Source of the DNA: Aldrovandia affinis
Lineage: Eukaryota > Chordata > Actinopteri > Notacanthiformes > Halosauridae
Assembly: GCA_029706075.1 (NCBI GenBank)
Contig: JAINUG010000048.1
Span: forward strand, 5,090,374-5,154,373
Direction: 5' to 3'
Length of the DNA stretch: 64,000 nt
Shown: piece by piece, positions 1 through 26,993 of the stretch
Numbering within the stretch: position 1 is the first letter of the stretch
How the letters are laid out: each line of letters opens with the position of its first letter
Made by a program: the position numbers and the translations under genes
Notes under the pieces: model-generated
Told to the model about the DNA's origin: nothing
What the model saw: only the letters and a program-made list of their open reading frames with translations
Database searches by the model: none

Positions 1-3000
1 CCAGGACAGAGAAGAGGCGAGACCGCGAGGAGCGCGGCTGCCAGGTGCCCGGAGGGATGGGGCAGTCAGTCTGCCAGCGGAGGCGGAGCGGAGGGGTCTG
101 GACGGGGTGTAGGGCGTGATGAGTGACTGGAGGTATGGGGGAGCAGTACCTCTGGCCGCTTGAAAAGCAAGCACCAGTGACTTGAATCTGATGCGTGCTG
201 CGATGGGGAGCCAATGCAGAGAGGAGAGTAGAGGGGTGACGTGGGTGAACTTCGGCTGGTTGAACACCAGGCGAGCAGCAGCGTTCTGGACTAGTTGCAG
301 TGGCTTGATGGCACAGGCCGGAAGGCCTGCCAGCAAGGAATTGCAGTAGTCCAGACGTGAGATCACCAGGGCCTGGACCAGGAGTTGAGTGGCCTCTTGG
401 GTGAGGAACGGTCTGATCCTCCGGATGTTGTGGAGGGAGAAACGGCAGGTCCGGGAGATCGCTGCAATATGGCTCGAGAGCACAGCTGGTTGTCCAAAGT
501 TACCCCCCCGAGACTCCTGGCAGACTGGGACGGAGACACTATGGAGCCTTCCACGGTAATTGACGCATCAATCATCGGGAGCCCTTCGCTGGGAGGAAGA
601 GCAGCTCTGTCTTCCCAGGTTCAGCTTCAGGTGGTGGGTGGACATCCATGCGGAGATGTCAGCCAGGCATGCAGAGATCCGTGCCGGGGACCTGGGTATC
701 AGATGGAGGGAAGGAGAGAAACAGTTGAGTGTCATCAGCATAACAGTGATAGGAAAACCATGAGCAGAAATAACAGAGCCAAGTGACTTGGTGTACAGAG
801 AAAATAGGACAGGGCCTAGCACCGAATGCCCTGCGGGACACCGTAGAGAGGGTGCGGGAGAGGAGAGGATCCTCTCCAGGCCACCTGGTAGGACCGGTCA
901 GCCAGGTAGGACTCAAACCATGTCAGCACAGATCCAGAGATTCCCATCTCGACGAGAGATGAGAGCAGGATCCGGTGGTCCACGGTGTCGAATGCCGCCG
1001 ACAGGTCAAGGAGGAGGAGGACGGAGCTAAGGGATCGGGACTTAGCGACGTGAAGAGCCTCAGAGACCGCAAGGAGAGCAGTCTCTGTGGAGTGGCCGGC
1101 TCTGAACCCAGATTGGTTGGGATCAAGCAGGTCGTTCTGTAAGAGATGAGCAGACAGTTGATTATAGGCAGCCCGCTCTAACGTTTTGGAGAGAAAAGGG
1201 AGGAGAGAGACAGGTCGGTAGTTAGAGGTGACAGCAGGATTCAGAGAGGGTTTTTTTGAGGAGGGGGACAACCTGGGCGCATTTGAGGGAGGAGGGGACA
1301 GAGCCAGAGGAAAGAGAGGAGTTAATGACATTAGAGACAAAGGGGAGGATGTCCATAGCAATGGACTGGAAGAGGGGGGAAGGAATGGGATCAAGAGGGC
1401 AGGTGGTGGGACGGTGGGAGAGAACAAGTTGAAGGATGTCCGAGTCAGGGAGGGGTGAGAAGGAGGACAGAGAGGTGGGAGGTTTAGGTAGCGGGATCGG
1501 AGAGGGAGGGGTAGGGGGAAGGAGTTGCGAATGACCTCAACCTTCTCGTGAAAGAAGGATGAGAAGTCATCTGCGGTTATAGAGGAGGGGGTGGGGGAGG
1601 AGGAGGGGTGAGGAGAGAGGAAAATGTAGCATAGAGTTTACGTGGGTTGGAAACAGAGGATTGAATCTTAGAAAGGAAGAATGCAGACTTAGCAGAGGAG
1701 AGGTTAGCGGAGAAGGAAGCCAGGAGTATGTGGAAGTCAGACAGAGCTGCAGGGGATTTGGATTTTCTCCATTTCCTTTCTGCCGCACGCAGCTTCAGAC
1801 GGTTAGCCCGAATGGAATCGGTTAGCCAGGGGCGGGGGCGGAGACGAGCGGGTTTAGCGGATAGAGGACAGAGTAAGTCAAAGGAGGAGGAGAGAGAGGA
1901 AAGTAGGGTGGATGATGCAACTTCAGCAGGTAGCTGAGAGAAGGCATCAGCAGGGGGAAGGGAAGATAGGACAGTAGCTGACAGGGCAGCGGGTGAGAGA
2001 GAGCGGACGTTGCGACGGACAAGGACAGTGGGAGCAGGTGAGGATGGTTTAGGGACAGAGGGGAGGGGGGAGGGAGAAAGACAGAAAGGAATGGTCAGAC
2101 ACATGTAGAGGCGATACCGTAATGTTGGGTGAGGCACAGTTCCTGGTGAAGACCAGGTCCAGTTGGTTGCCGGCCTTGTGGGTGGATGGGGATTCAGCCA
2201 TGGTGAAGTCAAAGGACTGAAGGAGGGGGAGGAATGCAGAGGCCTGGGAGGTTGAAGTCCCCGAGGAGTAAGACGGGAGTGACGTCCTCAGGGAAGGCAC
2301 TGAGTAGGGCATCCATCTCGTCTAGGAAACTCCCCAGTGGACCTGGAGGGCGATAAAGAACAATGATGTGCAGTTTACATGGAACAGTGACAGTGACAGC
2401 ATGAAATTCAAAGGAGGAGGGTGAGAAGTGAGGAAGAGGAACAATACCAAATTTCCACAGGGGGGAAATGAGTATACCTGTCCCTCCACCTCTACCTGAG
2501 GGTCGGGAGTGTGGGAGAAGGTGTAGGCGGCAGAGAGAGCAGCAGGGGTGGCCGTGTTTTGCGGAGTGATCCAGGTCTCCGTAAGCGCCAGGAACTGCAG
2601 GGAGAGTAGCGAGGCCTGGGCCGAGATGAAATCGGCCTTCCGGACAGCGGACTGGCAGTTCCATAGTCCGCCTGCTACCACCACGTCAACACCGGGAGAT
2701 CTAGGAGGGTGGATGAGGTTGGACAGATTACGGGTGTGGGTAGAATCTCTCCTTCTAGGCAATCTAGAAGAGGAGACATGGACTGGGATAGGGAGGAAGC
2801 ATGTAGTGTTAGATGCAGAGGAAGTAGAACAGGGAGATACAAAACTATGATACTTACTGTGCGGCGAGCACTCCCTAGCTGGCCCCCTCGGTGGACTCCT
2901 GCAGGTAGACTCTCCGTCTTTGTCCGCCGAGTCTTCGTCCGGGAGGCTAGGACGGGGAGGCTGCCGCGAAAGCTGCCGCTATCCACAACTATGGCTGCTA

Positions 3001-3060
3001 ATATAGCCGAGTGATGCTGGGCGCTAAGTGGCGAGTGCCACCTGACAACAATGCACAGTA
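1..3060 (-). mobile_element. CR1/L2-type LINE, endonuclease plus reverse transcriptase, 3' end outside the window
   Basis: Read on the - strand, this is a non-LTR retrotransposon. The 5' part (about 2660-2050) encodes an APE-type endonuclease: motifs include LALTETWI, a GGTGI turn, LYRPPG and LLGDFNLP. The reverse transcriptase follows (about 1430-560) with NYRPVSLLPFLSK, FRAGHSTETALL, LDLSAAFDTVDH and VPQG, then LGPVLFSLYTKSLGSVI and the YADDTQLF catalytic box in another frame. The motifs are spread over several frames, for example a small indel just after VPQG near 830, so this copy is dead. The stretch 1-380 encodes the downstream 'thumb' part (LVQALVISRLDYCNSLLAG type). The 5' limit near 3060 is approximate, and the remaining 3' end lies left of position 1. 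A fragment at 17215-17645 continues the same sequence and shows the tail. CR1/L2 clade is a judgement from motifs; a Rex-type relative is possible. Confidence 0.82.
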
Positions 3061-3828
3061 ATTAACAACTGTTCGCTTTCTAAGGCTACTAAAGGAACAC
3101 TCAACAACAAACACGGGCTGATACAATAAAACCGATAGAAAACAGCTGAGTCGCAATCAGCTTTGAAATACAGTTACAACGCAGCGATCTAATCTAATAA
3201 CTGCTGGACGTCAGCGATACTATAGCCAGCTAGTTACAATAACAAAGTAGCATTAAGTGCCAATTCTACCCGATGGGACAGGATACGAACGCAGAGGCTA
3301 AGCAAACAAAATCTAGCGCCGGATAAGTACACTGCGCCGGATAAGTACACATCATATTGAATTTGTAAGGCTTGAAATGGAATACTTGTATGCAAAAATT
3401 TAATGTATTTCACAATATGAAGTTGAAACTAATGGTTTGTAATTGAATTGAATGATGACATTCAACTTTTAAATATTCAATTTAAATGCACTTGACAAAA
3501 TTCAGATTCCCCCCCAAAAGTTAATTGGAAGTTACATTCAACTTCCAAAAACTTTCAACTTCAGTTTTCAAATGAGACACATCCAGGCACTGAGCTAGGA
3601 AAAAGTAGAAGATAATGGGTTTAATTTAACTGCCTTCTAACCAATCACGTAGGAGAACGGGTGGCCACCTGACCTCAGAAGTCTGGGCAATAAGCAAGTG
3701 CCTCTGCCAGTGGCAGCGTGAATGCCTGCCTAACAATGGGGAATGCCTGTCTAACAATGCCTGCCTTATGGCTCTTCAGCCAGGCATTATGTATATTCTG
3801 TGCAAGTGTTCATCCATGCTCGTTGTCT
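3061..3828. other. Stretch without recognised gene
   Basis: No coding signal. The unit GCGCCGGATAAGTACAC occurs twice in a row near 3315-3350. The rest is AT-rich, with many short ATTCAA/TTGAAT words around 3400-3570. Confidence 0.4.
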
Positions 3829-4136
3829 CATGCAAGTCTCACGCAGGACCATTTCACAGTGTTAACTGAGCATTATGAGTCTGTGTTTGGAGTCGTCAGC
3901 AAAGCAGCAAGTTAAGTCAAATGCTTTGGTAGATTAGGTAACTTTGGCGGCTCCGAAACGTACTATAATTGCTCATTTTGGTAGCTAGCTACCAGTTACA
4001 TTAGCGGATAACTGCGAAGATTAGTGCAATAATTATGTAGCTAAATTTGCCATTTTAGCTAACGTAGCAATAACCTAAAGCTTAGCTCTAGCCAGCATAA
4101 TGTTACCATAATGAGTCTCGGCCAGTTATTGTACAA

Positions 4137-4168
4137 CTACTACTTGGTTTTCACTCACCAAGTAGTAG
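4137..4168. repeat. Perfect 12-bp hairpin inside the left arm
   Basis: CTACTACTTGGT is followed by a short loop and its reverse complement ACCAAGTAGTAG. The right arm has lost most of this hairpin: the corresponding place reads CCCTTGGTGAGTGAAAAGGG. Confidence 0.6.
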
Positions 4169-4477
4169 CGTACAACAGTAGTGCATCGACCCCCTATTTG
4201 ACATATTAGTGTATGGCTTCATAACTAAGGGCATGTGTTTTTCACCATCTCCCTCTTGAAGCTGCAGTTATTTTCTGATCCTCAAAGTGCTGTAGGTACA
4301 CTATTTTCAGTCATTTGTGGCAAATACTCAAATAGACCTGACCAGTTATACAATTAAGTGCCAATCTGGGTGTTGGTGCAAGCAAAAAAATCAGTCATCC
4401 CATCAATAACAATTTTGTTCTTTATATTTTTATTTAAAACATTTTCCTTTTGTTTTAAATAGTTTTTATAAGTTTGT

Positions 4478-4736
4478 GGGGCAAGCCACTACCCTGAGGC
4501 CCGCAATGAACCGCTTCCTCCGAGATGGAATTTGCCTATTTATTTTGCCCACAGGGAAGTCCATCACTCATGCCAGCTCACCCTCCCCCCTCCGCCTGGG
4601 GTGAACAGCCAATCGTCAGGAGCCCCGATCGGGGGGCTGCTCTGGCGCAGACGGGTTTCAAACTGCGGCTGCAGTGGGCAACTTGCATTCCGGGGCGAAT
4701 GCTTTGACCGTTACGCCACCCGAGGCCCCAGTAATT
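4478..4736 (-). mobile_element. tRNA-derived SINE, family A, inserted in the inverted-repeat spacer
   Basis: Read on the - strand, the head GGCCTCGGGTGGCGTAACGG resembles a tRNA box A region. It is followed by a GATTGGCTGTTCACCCCAGG core and a GGGGGGAGGG block. The same order of blocks is seen at 19306-19662, 21147-21530 and 26755-26993. The copy is truncated at its 3' end. Confidence 0.65.
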
Positions 4737-4887
4737 GAATGATTACTTGAGATTGTACTGCATTGATTGCTTAACAGGTAGCTTCAGAAAGTCCTCCATC
4801 GACCTCTTGGTGTTGGAGGACGGAACTGCAGGTTCCTGACCGAGATGGTGAAAAACGCATGCCCTTCATGACTCACAATCAGGAAGT

Positions 4888-4936
4888 GTAAATCATTAAG
4901 CCCACAAATCTTAAATCTGTGGTCGTAATGATTTAC
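4888..4936. repeat. Nested palindrome in the right arm
   Basis: GTAAATCATTAAGCCCACAA near 4888 pairs with a TGTGGTCGTAATGATTTAC stretch ending at 4936, leaving a very short loop. The sequence is absent from the left arm, so it looks like a small palindromic insertion of about 75-80 bp including flanks. Confidence 0.55.
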
Positions 4937-5360
4937 GCCCCTGGTCATGAATCACGAAGTTATACACTGATATGTCAAATAGGGGGTCGATGCACTACTG
5001 TCCCTTGGTGAGTGAAAAGGGATATGCACAATAACTGGCCAAGACTCAGGGGAGGTAACATCATGTTGGCTAGTGTTAAGCTGGCTAAGGACTTTAGGTT
5101 ATTGCTACGTTCGGTAAAATGGCAAATGTAACTAATGTTAGATAATTTTCGTAATTATTTCGCAATTGAAAAAGTTCTCCACTAATGTAATTGGCGGCTA
5201 GCTAACTAAATTAGCAAGCATAGGAAGCTTTCGAGCTTGCCAGCCATCAAAGTTACCTAATTAGTTAGTCCCTATACCAGCCATTTGATTGGCTGGCTAG
5301 CTGATGAATCTAAACACAAACTGAAAACACTCAATTAATAGTGTGATGTGGTCTTGCATG

Positions 5361-7688
5361 TAAAGCGAAATGCCTAACCATTTTGACAGTTGCAGTTTAT
5401 GTGTATCTCCTGCTTCCAACAGTGAGTAGGCACTTTCATGGCAAATTCTCAGTCCTTTGTGATGTCATTGACTAGTAGTCCTCGAAGGGTTAAAATAAAT
5501 TTATGTTAACAATTTTTGTACAAGAATACATTGCCTGCACGTTGACACAATAGCCATGGCTACAGCATTTTATTGTTGAATTCAGTTACAGTTATTGAAA
5601 TAATGGTGTTGTTTATGTTCACTTTTGAATTGAGTGTTTAATAGGCTAAATGTAGCCTTGTTAGGAGGAATGTGCCCCTTCTCATGTTCAATAAATTAAG
5701 TTCAAATTGCACTCGTTTTCTTTGTTGGCTAATTTGCATGTGCACTCATTAGATACTCTCATGTTAGATTTTTTGTTGCAAATACTCGATAATAATAATA
5801 TCACAAAACACATTTTAAATTCCCGTCCCTAATTTGGTTGGTGATGGGAATTATTCAGGGGGGCCATAAACCTGCGCCCTCTAGTCACAGTGAAAGAAAG
5901 AAGTGAAATGAGATGTGCCGTCGCAGCATTGCTCTCTGTTCTGTGTCCATCTCCTTCAGTGATGCAGTGTTCCTCTTATTCTTCAGCATGCAAATCCTGT
6001 GGCTATCTGTATTTTAACATAAACCTCATGAGCGTTCTGTGCTGGGATGGAACCAATGATCTCATTGTATCTGGACAGACTGTGCCCACAATGTAATTTA
6101 AGCTGTTTTTACCATGGCTAGATTCCCCCCAATAGAGTGGGCTTTGCAGAAAAGGCTGTCATTGGGCACAAGCAAGTACTGTAACCAATCAGGTCAGTAG
6201 TAAGGTTGTGTTAGACTGGCACCGCACAGTTTCCACTCAAGCTGTAATTGCTATGCATGTAATGGTTTAATTTTGTGCATTATGGTACATCGATAGAAAT
6301 TTGTAACGAAAAGGCATGCAAAACCACGCACATACGAATTGCGATAGTTGTTCACATTTTCCTGTCAGTTCCGTAAATGTTTGGCAAGGTTGTGTAAAAA
6401 CAAGTGTAACCGTTTCATTTCTCTCTGAAAGTAATTAAGCTGTTCACTGACTACCGAGGGCTTTAGACCCGGGTTGCTCTGAGTGGCCGACCTATAGCTG
6501 GTGTATCAGACCAGCTCTGTTTGAGCGCTTCTGCTCCAGCTCTTTTCGGTTCAGTGGGCAGAATCCTGCCTCAGCAGGCTTGAAGAATCGTCGCCCTTTA
6601 TAGTCGAGTCACTCTCAGGCTTCCTAATCCGAGATTCCAGCTGACATTTTTGTGGAAAGAGGCCAGCAGCGAGCCCCCCTACCCCCACGTCCGGACCACG
6701 TCACTCGACATCTCTGAGTTGAACCGTGATTTTCCACGTGCACACGGGAGCACGTGGAGTAAGAGCGGGGATCCCCATGTGCATTCATGTTTACTTGTTC
6801 GACTGCATCGCATTAGTCTCGAGAGGCAGAGATGCCGAGAGGGACCGATGCCGATTTCTCCACCATAGCCCTCCGCCCTTCCCTGCCAGTACTCTACAAC
6901 CAACAACCCAATCACCAATCTGTCCCAATCAAAGCAGGAAACATGGATGGATGATGTTTTCACAAAACACAATTACCCGACAGCCAATAAAATGTTAAAG
7001 AGCAGCCAAACTGCTGCCAACTTGTTTCTCATTTGTAGAGCAGCATAAAGAACAAACATTCAGTTTGAATGTCTCTTGGTGTGGCACTCCTGGTTTACTT
7101 TCACATTTTGAATTATGAGTGGAGGGACCCATGGAACTAACTAGACTATTTTATGCAAAATAAATCACACCATTAAGGATTTGATTTTAAAAATTCAGCC
7201 AAACCTAATTAAAGCACGAACCATGACACTGAAATCCACCAACTGTTTCTAATAAGCTGTTTGTAGTTTTTATATATACATTTCAGTGGAGGGTTGTTTA
7301 TCATTTGAAATTTGTAGTTTATTGCACATCCTGAAAAGGTGTTACTCAGTCAAGTGGGGGATTTCAAAATGTTTATAGGGCATGGCACTACACAAGTTAA
7401 GGTTTTAGGCCATGCTACGATTTCAGTGTGCACACATAGATTTTTGCTAACTCTGCAGGGCAATTAAAAGATCAGGGCCAAAAATTGGGGCTAATATCAT
7501 GTAGTTTGTACCAGACTTAAGGTATTGAACATCACTTTGTCCCTTTCTGTTGCACAAAGGACTGTCATTGTCTCCCTGATGTCTACTGTTTCAGATTTCA
7601 GGGCAGACTTTTTGTTTTTTTCTGATATTCCATGCTAACCACATGGATTCACCATTCCAGCCATAGCCTTTGATACAGTCAAGTATAA
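5361..7688. other. Upstream region of mapk9 without recognised gene
   Basis: No exon, RNA gene or complete transposon could be recognised. The mapk9 transcription start and any non-coding first exon should lie upstream of 11851, somewhere here or further left, but no promoter could be placed with confidence. Confidence 0.3.
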
Positions 7689-8030
7689 TGAGGATTAAGT
7701 GCTCTGTTTGGTTAGTTTGAGGATTAAGTGCTCTGGTTGGTTAGTTTGGGGATTAAGTGCCCTGGTTGGTTAGTTTGAGGATTAAGCACTCTGGTTGGTT
7801 AGTTTGAGGATGAAGTGCTCTGGTTGGTTAGTTTGAGGATGAAGTGCTCTGGTTGGTTAGTTTGAGGATTAAACACCCTGGTTGGTTGGTTTGAGGATTA
7901 AGCGCTCTGGTTGGTTAGTTTGAGGATTAAGCACTCTGGTTGGTTAGTTTGAGGATTAAGTGCCCTGGTTGGTTAGTTTGAGGATTAAGCACTCTGGTTG
8001 GTTAGTTTGAGAATTAAGTGCCCTGACTAG
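7689..8030. repeat. Minisatellite, 29-bp unit, about 11.5 copies
   Basis: The unit is 29 bp: GAGGATTAAGTGCTCTGGTT followed by GGTTAGTTT. Copies differ at a few positions, notably AAGTGC/AAGCAC/AAACAC and CTCTGG/CCCTGG. The array ends in a decayed copy (CCCTGACTAGTGAGTTAGTT). Confidence 0.95.
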
Positions 8031-8494
8031 TGAGTTAGTTTCTATCTGCTAATATTACTGAATTTACAAAAAGCTGTCAATTCATCTTGGATAAAAGGCC
8101 TCCATAGAGAAATGAGTTGAGAGAGGATCTGGAGAATGCAGTCTCCTTCTCCCCTGTATGACACTGACTGTGACTCAGAGAGTGCTGAGCCATGGCCTCT
8201 CCATGCTGCCGTCATCCCCCCCTCCCAGGAATGGCAGGAGCACTGCACCATAACTAGGGCACCAGAAGGGCCACCTTCCCACCCGTGTGCTTTAATCCAG
8301 TCTGTTATCTTCTTAACATTTGGTCAGAAAGTGAAAAAAGTCCTTCATAGGAAAATTGACAGTGATTAATTGATGCTGACACACTGGTTGCAGGCTGGTT
8401 GGCACAGGAGTCAGAAATATCACTAATCTCACTGAAATGAAACATGGTGGTGCTCAACCAATGTGTGTTGAATGGGAGATGAAGAGAGAGGGGC

Positions 8495-9852
<1,358 letters not shown>

Positions 9853-10028
9853 AAGTGTGTGTCATTGTGTGCGAGTGAGTGTGATTGTGTGTGTGTGAGT
9901 GAGTGTGAGTGTGTGTGTGAGTGAGTGTGAGTGTGAACGTATGTTTGTGTGTGTGTGTGTATGTGTGAGTGTGTGTGTGCGCACATGTGTATGTGTGAGT
10001 GTATGTGTGAGTGTATGTGTATGTGTGA

Positions 10029-10067
<39 letters not shown>

Positions 10068-10080
10068 TGTGTGTGTGTGC
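9853..10080. repeat. Compound TG/GTGAGTG microsatellite
   Basis: TG runs are broken regularly by GAGTG and TATGTG, and a pure (TG) core lies at about 10035-10062. The interruptions suggest an old array with one recently expanded core. Confidence 0.92.
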
Positions 10081-10937
10081 ATGGCATCCCTCAAAGGTCT
10101 GACGGATCTTCTGATCCATCACGTCATTACCCCCTGAGTGCATGCTGTTCCTTTCCCTGCTTGTGCATGGATGTATGTGTGTGTGTGTTACGGGTTCAGA
10201 GGGAGTTTTCAATTTGGCTTGGATTTCCACCAGACAGATTGCCTCTCTCTGACTCATGCCAGATGTATTTCAGAATTCCCCTGGTGGCTGTTACTTATGG
10301 TGCACTTTATTTTTATTGTTACTTGCTTAAAGGTACCCCTCTTCACTGGCCACAAGGACTCTGTCACGTCTCCCGTGTGATCTTAGGAGTTCAGCAGTTC
10401 AGACCCCCTTCGCTCTCCCACTGCAATGTTATCCTTGCCCTCGTGACTCCCCTCTCTTCCCTCGCTGCGTGGACAGTCGTGAAACTCACTTTGGCCCATT
10501 TAGATCACCGAACTCTCCAGTCACCCACCACTTGCTACCACTCTCTCTCTGCTGCTGACGTGGGAGTGAGGACAGGCTCCCCCTGGTGGCTGAGGGGAGT
10601 GCCGACTGACCGGGGTCCATCTGCGTGTGCTGCTGTGATGCGCCTTCATTACGTCATAACAAGTGGTCCACACCCACAAATAACATTTATTCCAGCTCCT
10701 GCCGGAGATTGTGCAAGTGTCAAGATGATTTGCCATCGGGAAGGGGTTAACCCCTTGCTGGCTTGAACATCGTGTCTTCTCCACTCATGACTGCTTGGTA
10801 CTCTACATAGAAGAAAGACAAGGGGGTGTCTTTCTTCTCATCTTTTTCTCGAGATGTTCTAAAAGATGACCACTTCCTTGTTTTTATAACTGATGCATAT
10901 TTAAAGGATTTTTGCTTTATTCATATAAGTGGGTAGC
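10081..10937. other. Unannotated stretch upstream of mapk9
   Basis: A 243-codon open frame begins inside the TG array and crosses this stretch, but it has no recognisable domain. No other feature was supported. Confidence 0.3.
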
Positions 10938-10979
10938 TTGTGTGTGTCTGTGTGTGCGTGTGTGTGTGCGTGTGTGCGT

Positions 10980-11053
<74 letters not shown>

Positions 11054-11061
11054 AAGACTGT

Positions 11062-11095
<34 letters not shown>

Positions 11096-11170
11096 AAGAC
11101 TGTGTGTGACTGTGTGTGCGTGCGTGTGTATGCGTGTGTGTGTGTGTGTGTGTGTATGTGTGACTGTGAC
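10938..11170. repeat. Compound TG microsatellite with a duplicated GA-containing block
   Basis: A TG array contains the block GTGAGAGAGAGAAAGACTGT twice (about 11042 and 11084), separated by a TG run. This indicates an internal duplication of the array. Confidence 0.92.
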
Positions 11171-11850
11171 TGTGTGACTGTCAGCTCAGTGGAGGACAGC
11201 AGGACAGAGCCTGGAGTTCTCACCGCCTGTGCAGGCATACTCGGCCAGGAACGGCAGGGGACTAATTACTGTTTTGAAACTTTGCTTGAGCATGCCAGGC
11301 CACAAATGGCACGACTGTGGAGGAGGTAAACCCTCGGGCCTTCAGTTCTTCTGAATTTCAGATGTTCCAGAACACCTCCCCATTGCAACCTATTTTACAT
11401 ACACAAGTGTTCCCACCTTCTAGCAATGCTATTTTGTCATAGCGCTGGCCTCAGCATCATTGGAAGAAATTACCTTGTTTGTCTGAAATTTCGTTAAATG
11501 TCCACCTCGATCATTATGCCCTCTGCTTTCTGAGACCAGAGCCAATGGATGATAAGGTTTGATTATTTGACAGGGAGCTTGGCCTTTCTTAGTTATTCAA
11601 GCCTCGCCTTTTATGACATTGTTTAACATGACATTTGTACATAACATGATCTATATGCATAGCAGATGAAGACCTCTTTTTGTATGTAGGAGGCGTGGGA
11701 TTGCACAGGGAAAGTGTGGTAGGAATGGCATACACAAATCTGTCACTTATAAGTCTGATTTACTGCGTGGATACCAGTGACTTAAAAGCACAGTGTTTCT
11801 CATAGATCCAGCCTCTTGACACTGTGACCCTCCGATTGGCTGTCCCGCAG

Positions 11851-24853
<13,003 letters not shown>

Positions 24854-26427
24854 GCCCCTCCCAGCCCTGCCAGACTCTTTTTCTCCTCACCTCTCCCTCT
24901 GTGTCACCTTCCTCTTGCTCCGTACCCCTCTCCCCCGCCCCTCCCCAATCCCTGGAGCCCCTACACCCCTCTGTCACTCCTACCCTCCTAGTCTCTACCC
25001 TCCCGCACACCTCATCTGCCCCACGTCTCAGCCCCCCCATCATTCCTCAGACTGAACAGCCTTTTATTTCTTCAAGGGAAGGGGGGGGGGGGGAGTGGTG
25101 AACTCTGGTCTGTACGCTTTGGGTTTGGTTTTGGTCACATGTCGTGCGAAAGACTGCCAGTAGAACAGCCGTGCAGTAGAAGAGACGAGCCAAGCTTACC
25201 ACGCGGCACAAAAAAACCACGACAGAATAAGACGGCCTCCTGTTCCTGTTACATTTCTGCATTCTAAATATTCTGCTCTTTAAAAATCACCCCGGGGGTT
25301 TGGTCTCATCTTTAGAGTGGAAGAAAAGTTTAGATACTGTTTTAGATATTTCTGTCATACTGACGTTAAAGACTTTGCTCTGACATATGAATTATGAGTA
25401 TTTGTGCTGTTGCATAGGAAGCTTCGGCTTCACCAGTTCCCATGAGACCGTGCTGGTGTCAGAGAAGTGTCTCAAACTCTGTAAAATAAGTAGTCGAGGC
25501 ATAGGTTCCCCTGGAACCCAGCGGCACTGAAGTTTGACTGAACGGAAATCTCTCGGTTCTAAAATTTTCGTCGTCAGTCACAGGCGGATCAATCAGTTTT
25601 CTCGGGTCGTTTAAGCATTTCATTTCCCGCGAGACGTTTCCTTTTTCGCCGTGTGAGTGACAAGCACAGCAATGATAAAAACAAAAAGGCTGAGCAGAGA
25701 GGCTTTATAAAAAATAAAAAAAAGAAGGAGTATTACGATATGACAAGCATCGAAAAATGCTTTCCCAGCAGTCCTTTCACCCCGCTTGCGAAACATCAGC
25801 CGGTCTCCCGTCGCTGTTTCAAACTTGTCTCTGCATGCTTTAAAAAGAGAAAAATGGAAACCAGTTAGTGAAATGAATATGAAATGCCTGTTTTTAAGTT
25901 AACTTTATTGAGATGCAGAAAAAAATGCCTGCCTCTTCTGTAGATAGCGGTATTCAGTATTCCTGTGAATGACAGGTCTGAGGTCAGTCGTTTGACCGGA
26001 AGGTCAGACATCCCTGGCCTGTAGGATGAGATGAGGTTCCAGTGTAGTATTTTTCTAAATAGGTCATTTGTGTGTATATGCATTGATACCATGTTGTGGA
26101 AAATGTTATTGGTTAGCCGCTTTGAGTGCATCAAGAAGCACATGTACTGTAAACATATATATATACATATCCATTTATTATAGATGCATTTTTATATAAA
26201 CTATCGACCTCTCTGTCAATCGGTCAATGTTGAAAGGTACTGACTATCAATATTTAGTGCAAACGCAGTTCAAAGGTCATCTTCAGAATCATACTAACTT
26301 GAACGAGGCAAACCCATCCGCAGTGGTTTGAGGTGTTGTTTCTTGAAAATACATTGCACGTCTCCAATATAGTTGTTTCTTTACACTATCATTCCACAAT
26401 TAATTGTATTGGTGGAAGATCGGGGGG

Positions 26428-26430
<3 letters not shown>

Positions 26431-26459
<29 letters not shown>
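26431..26459. repeat. (TA)n microsatellite
   Basis: About 14 TA units following GGGGGGGG. Confidence 0.95.
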
Positions 26460-26461
<2 letters not shown>

Positions 26462-26754
26462 TGAGGAAATATATGGTGGTAAATTGTGCAATAGGCATTC
26501 CCTTTAAATGACCAGCTTGCAACAAGTTTGGTAATCTGACATCAAGAATAAGGTGACATCCCCTTGTCTTTGAAGAGGGGAGCCCAAAAAGACAGAAATC
26601 CCCCCCCACTCCTGTGTAAACAGCACAACCTTTTCAACATGCCTTGATTTATCAGTTGAATGTAGATTCCCTCAGGGTCAAAGTTCATGTTTGTGTTTCT
26701 CTCCAAGACTTGCATCCTCCTGATCCGTAACCCAAAATGGACAGTTAAAAAAAT

Positions 26755-26993
26755 CAGCAGTGACAAAGGTGCCGAACCGCCTCCTCCTAGACGGAACTCT
26801 CCGATACACACAGAGCCACTTTGCATGCAGAGCCACTTTGCATGCAGCTTCCTCCCCCTCCCTCTGGGCGGACAGCCAACCACCGCCCCCGAATGGGGCC
26901 AGAGCCAGGCTGGCACAGCCGGGAATCAAATCCCAACACGAGCGGGCAACTTGCACTCGAGTGCCTTTACCGTTACGCCGCCCGTGGGCCAAT
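26755..26993 (-). mobile_element. SINE family A with a small internal duplication
   Basis: On the - strand, the head GGGCGGCGTAACGGTAAAGG and box B-like GATTTGATTCCC precede GGTTGGCTGTCCGCCCAGAG. The 16-bp unit AGCCACTTTGCATGCA occurs twice in tandem near 26815-26847. Confidence 0.7.

Larger units (their letters stand above)
3829..5360. repeat. Large diverged inverted repeat (fold-back or long-TIR element)
   Basis: The arm 3829-4251 matches, as reverse complement, the arm 4841-5360. Anchors are CATCGACCCCCTATTTGACA (4186-4205) against its complement near 4983-5002, GTAGCAATAACCTAAAG (4064-4080) against CTTTAGGTTATTGCTAC (about 5093-5109), and a shared AGGTAACTTTG/CAAAGTTACCT block further out. 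The spacer contains a SINE (4478-4736). Smaller hairpins are nested in each arm (4137-4168 and 4888-4936). The arms are clearly diverged, so this is an old copy. No transposase is encoded and the superfamily is unknown. Confidence 0.72.

Noticed and set aside
7689-8030. A CRISPR-like array
   Set aside because: Repeats are head-to-tail without unique spacers; it is a minisatellite in a vertebrate genome.
10035-10766. 243-codon + strand open frame
   Set aside because: It begins within the TG array, has no recognisable domain and no plausible splice context with mapk9.
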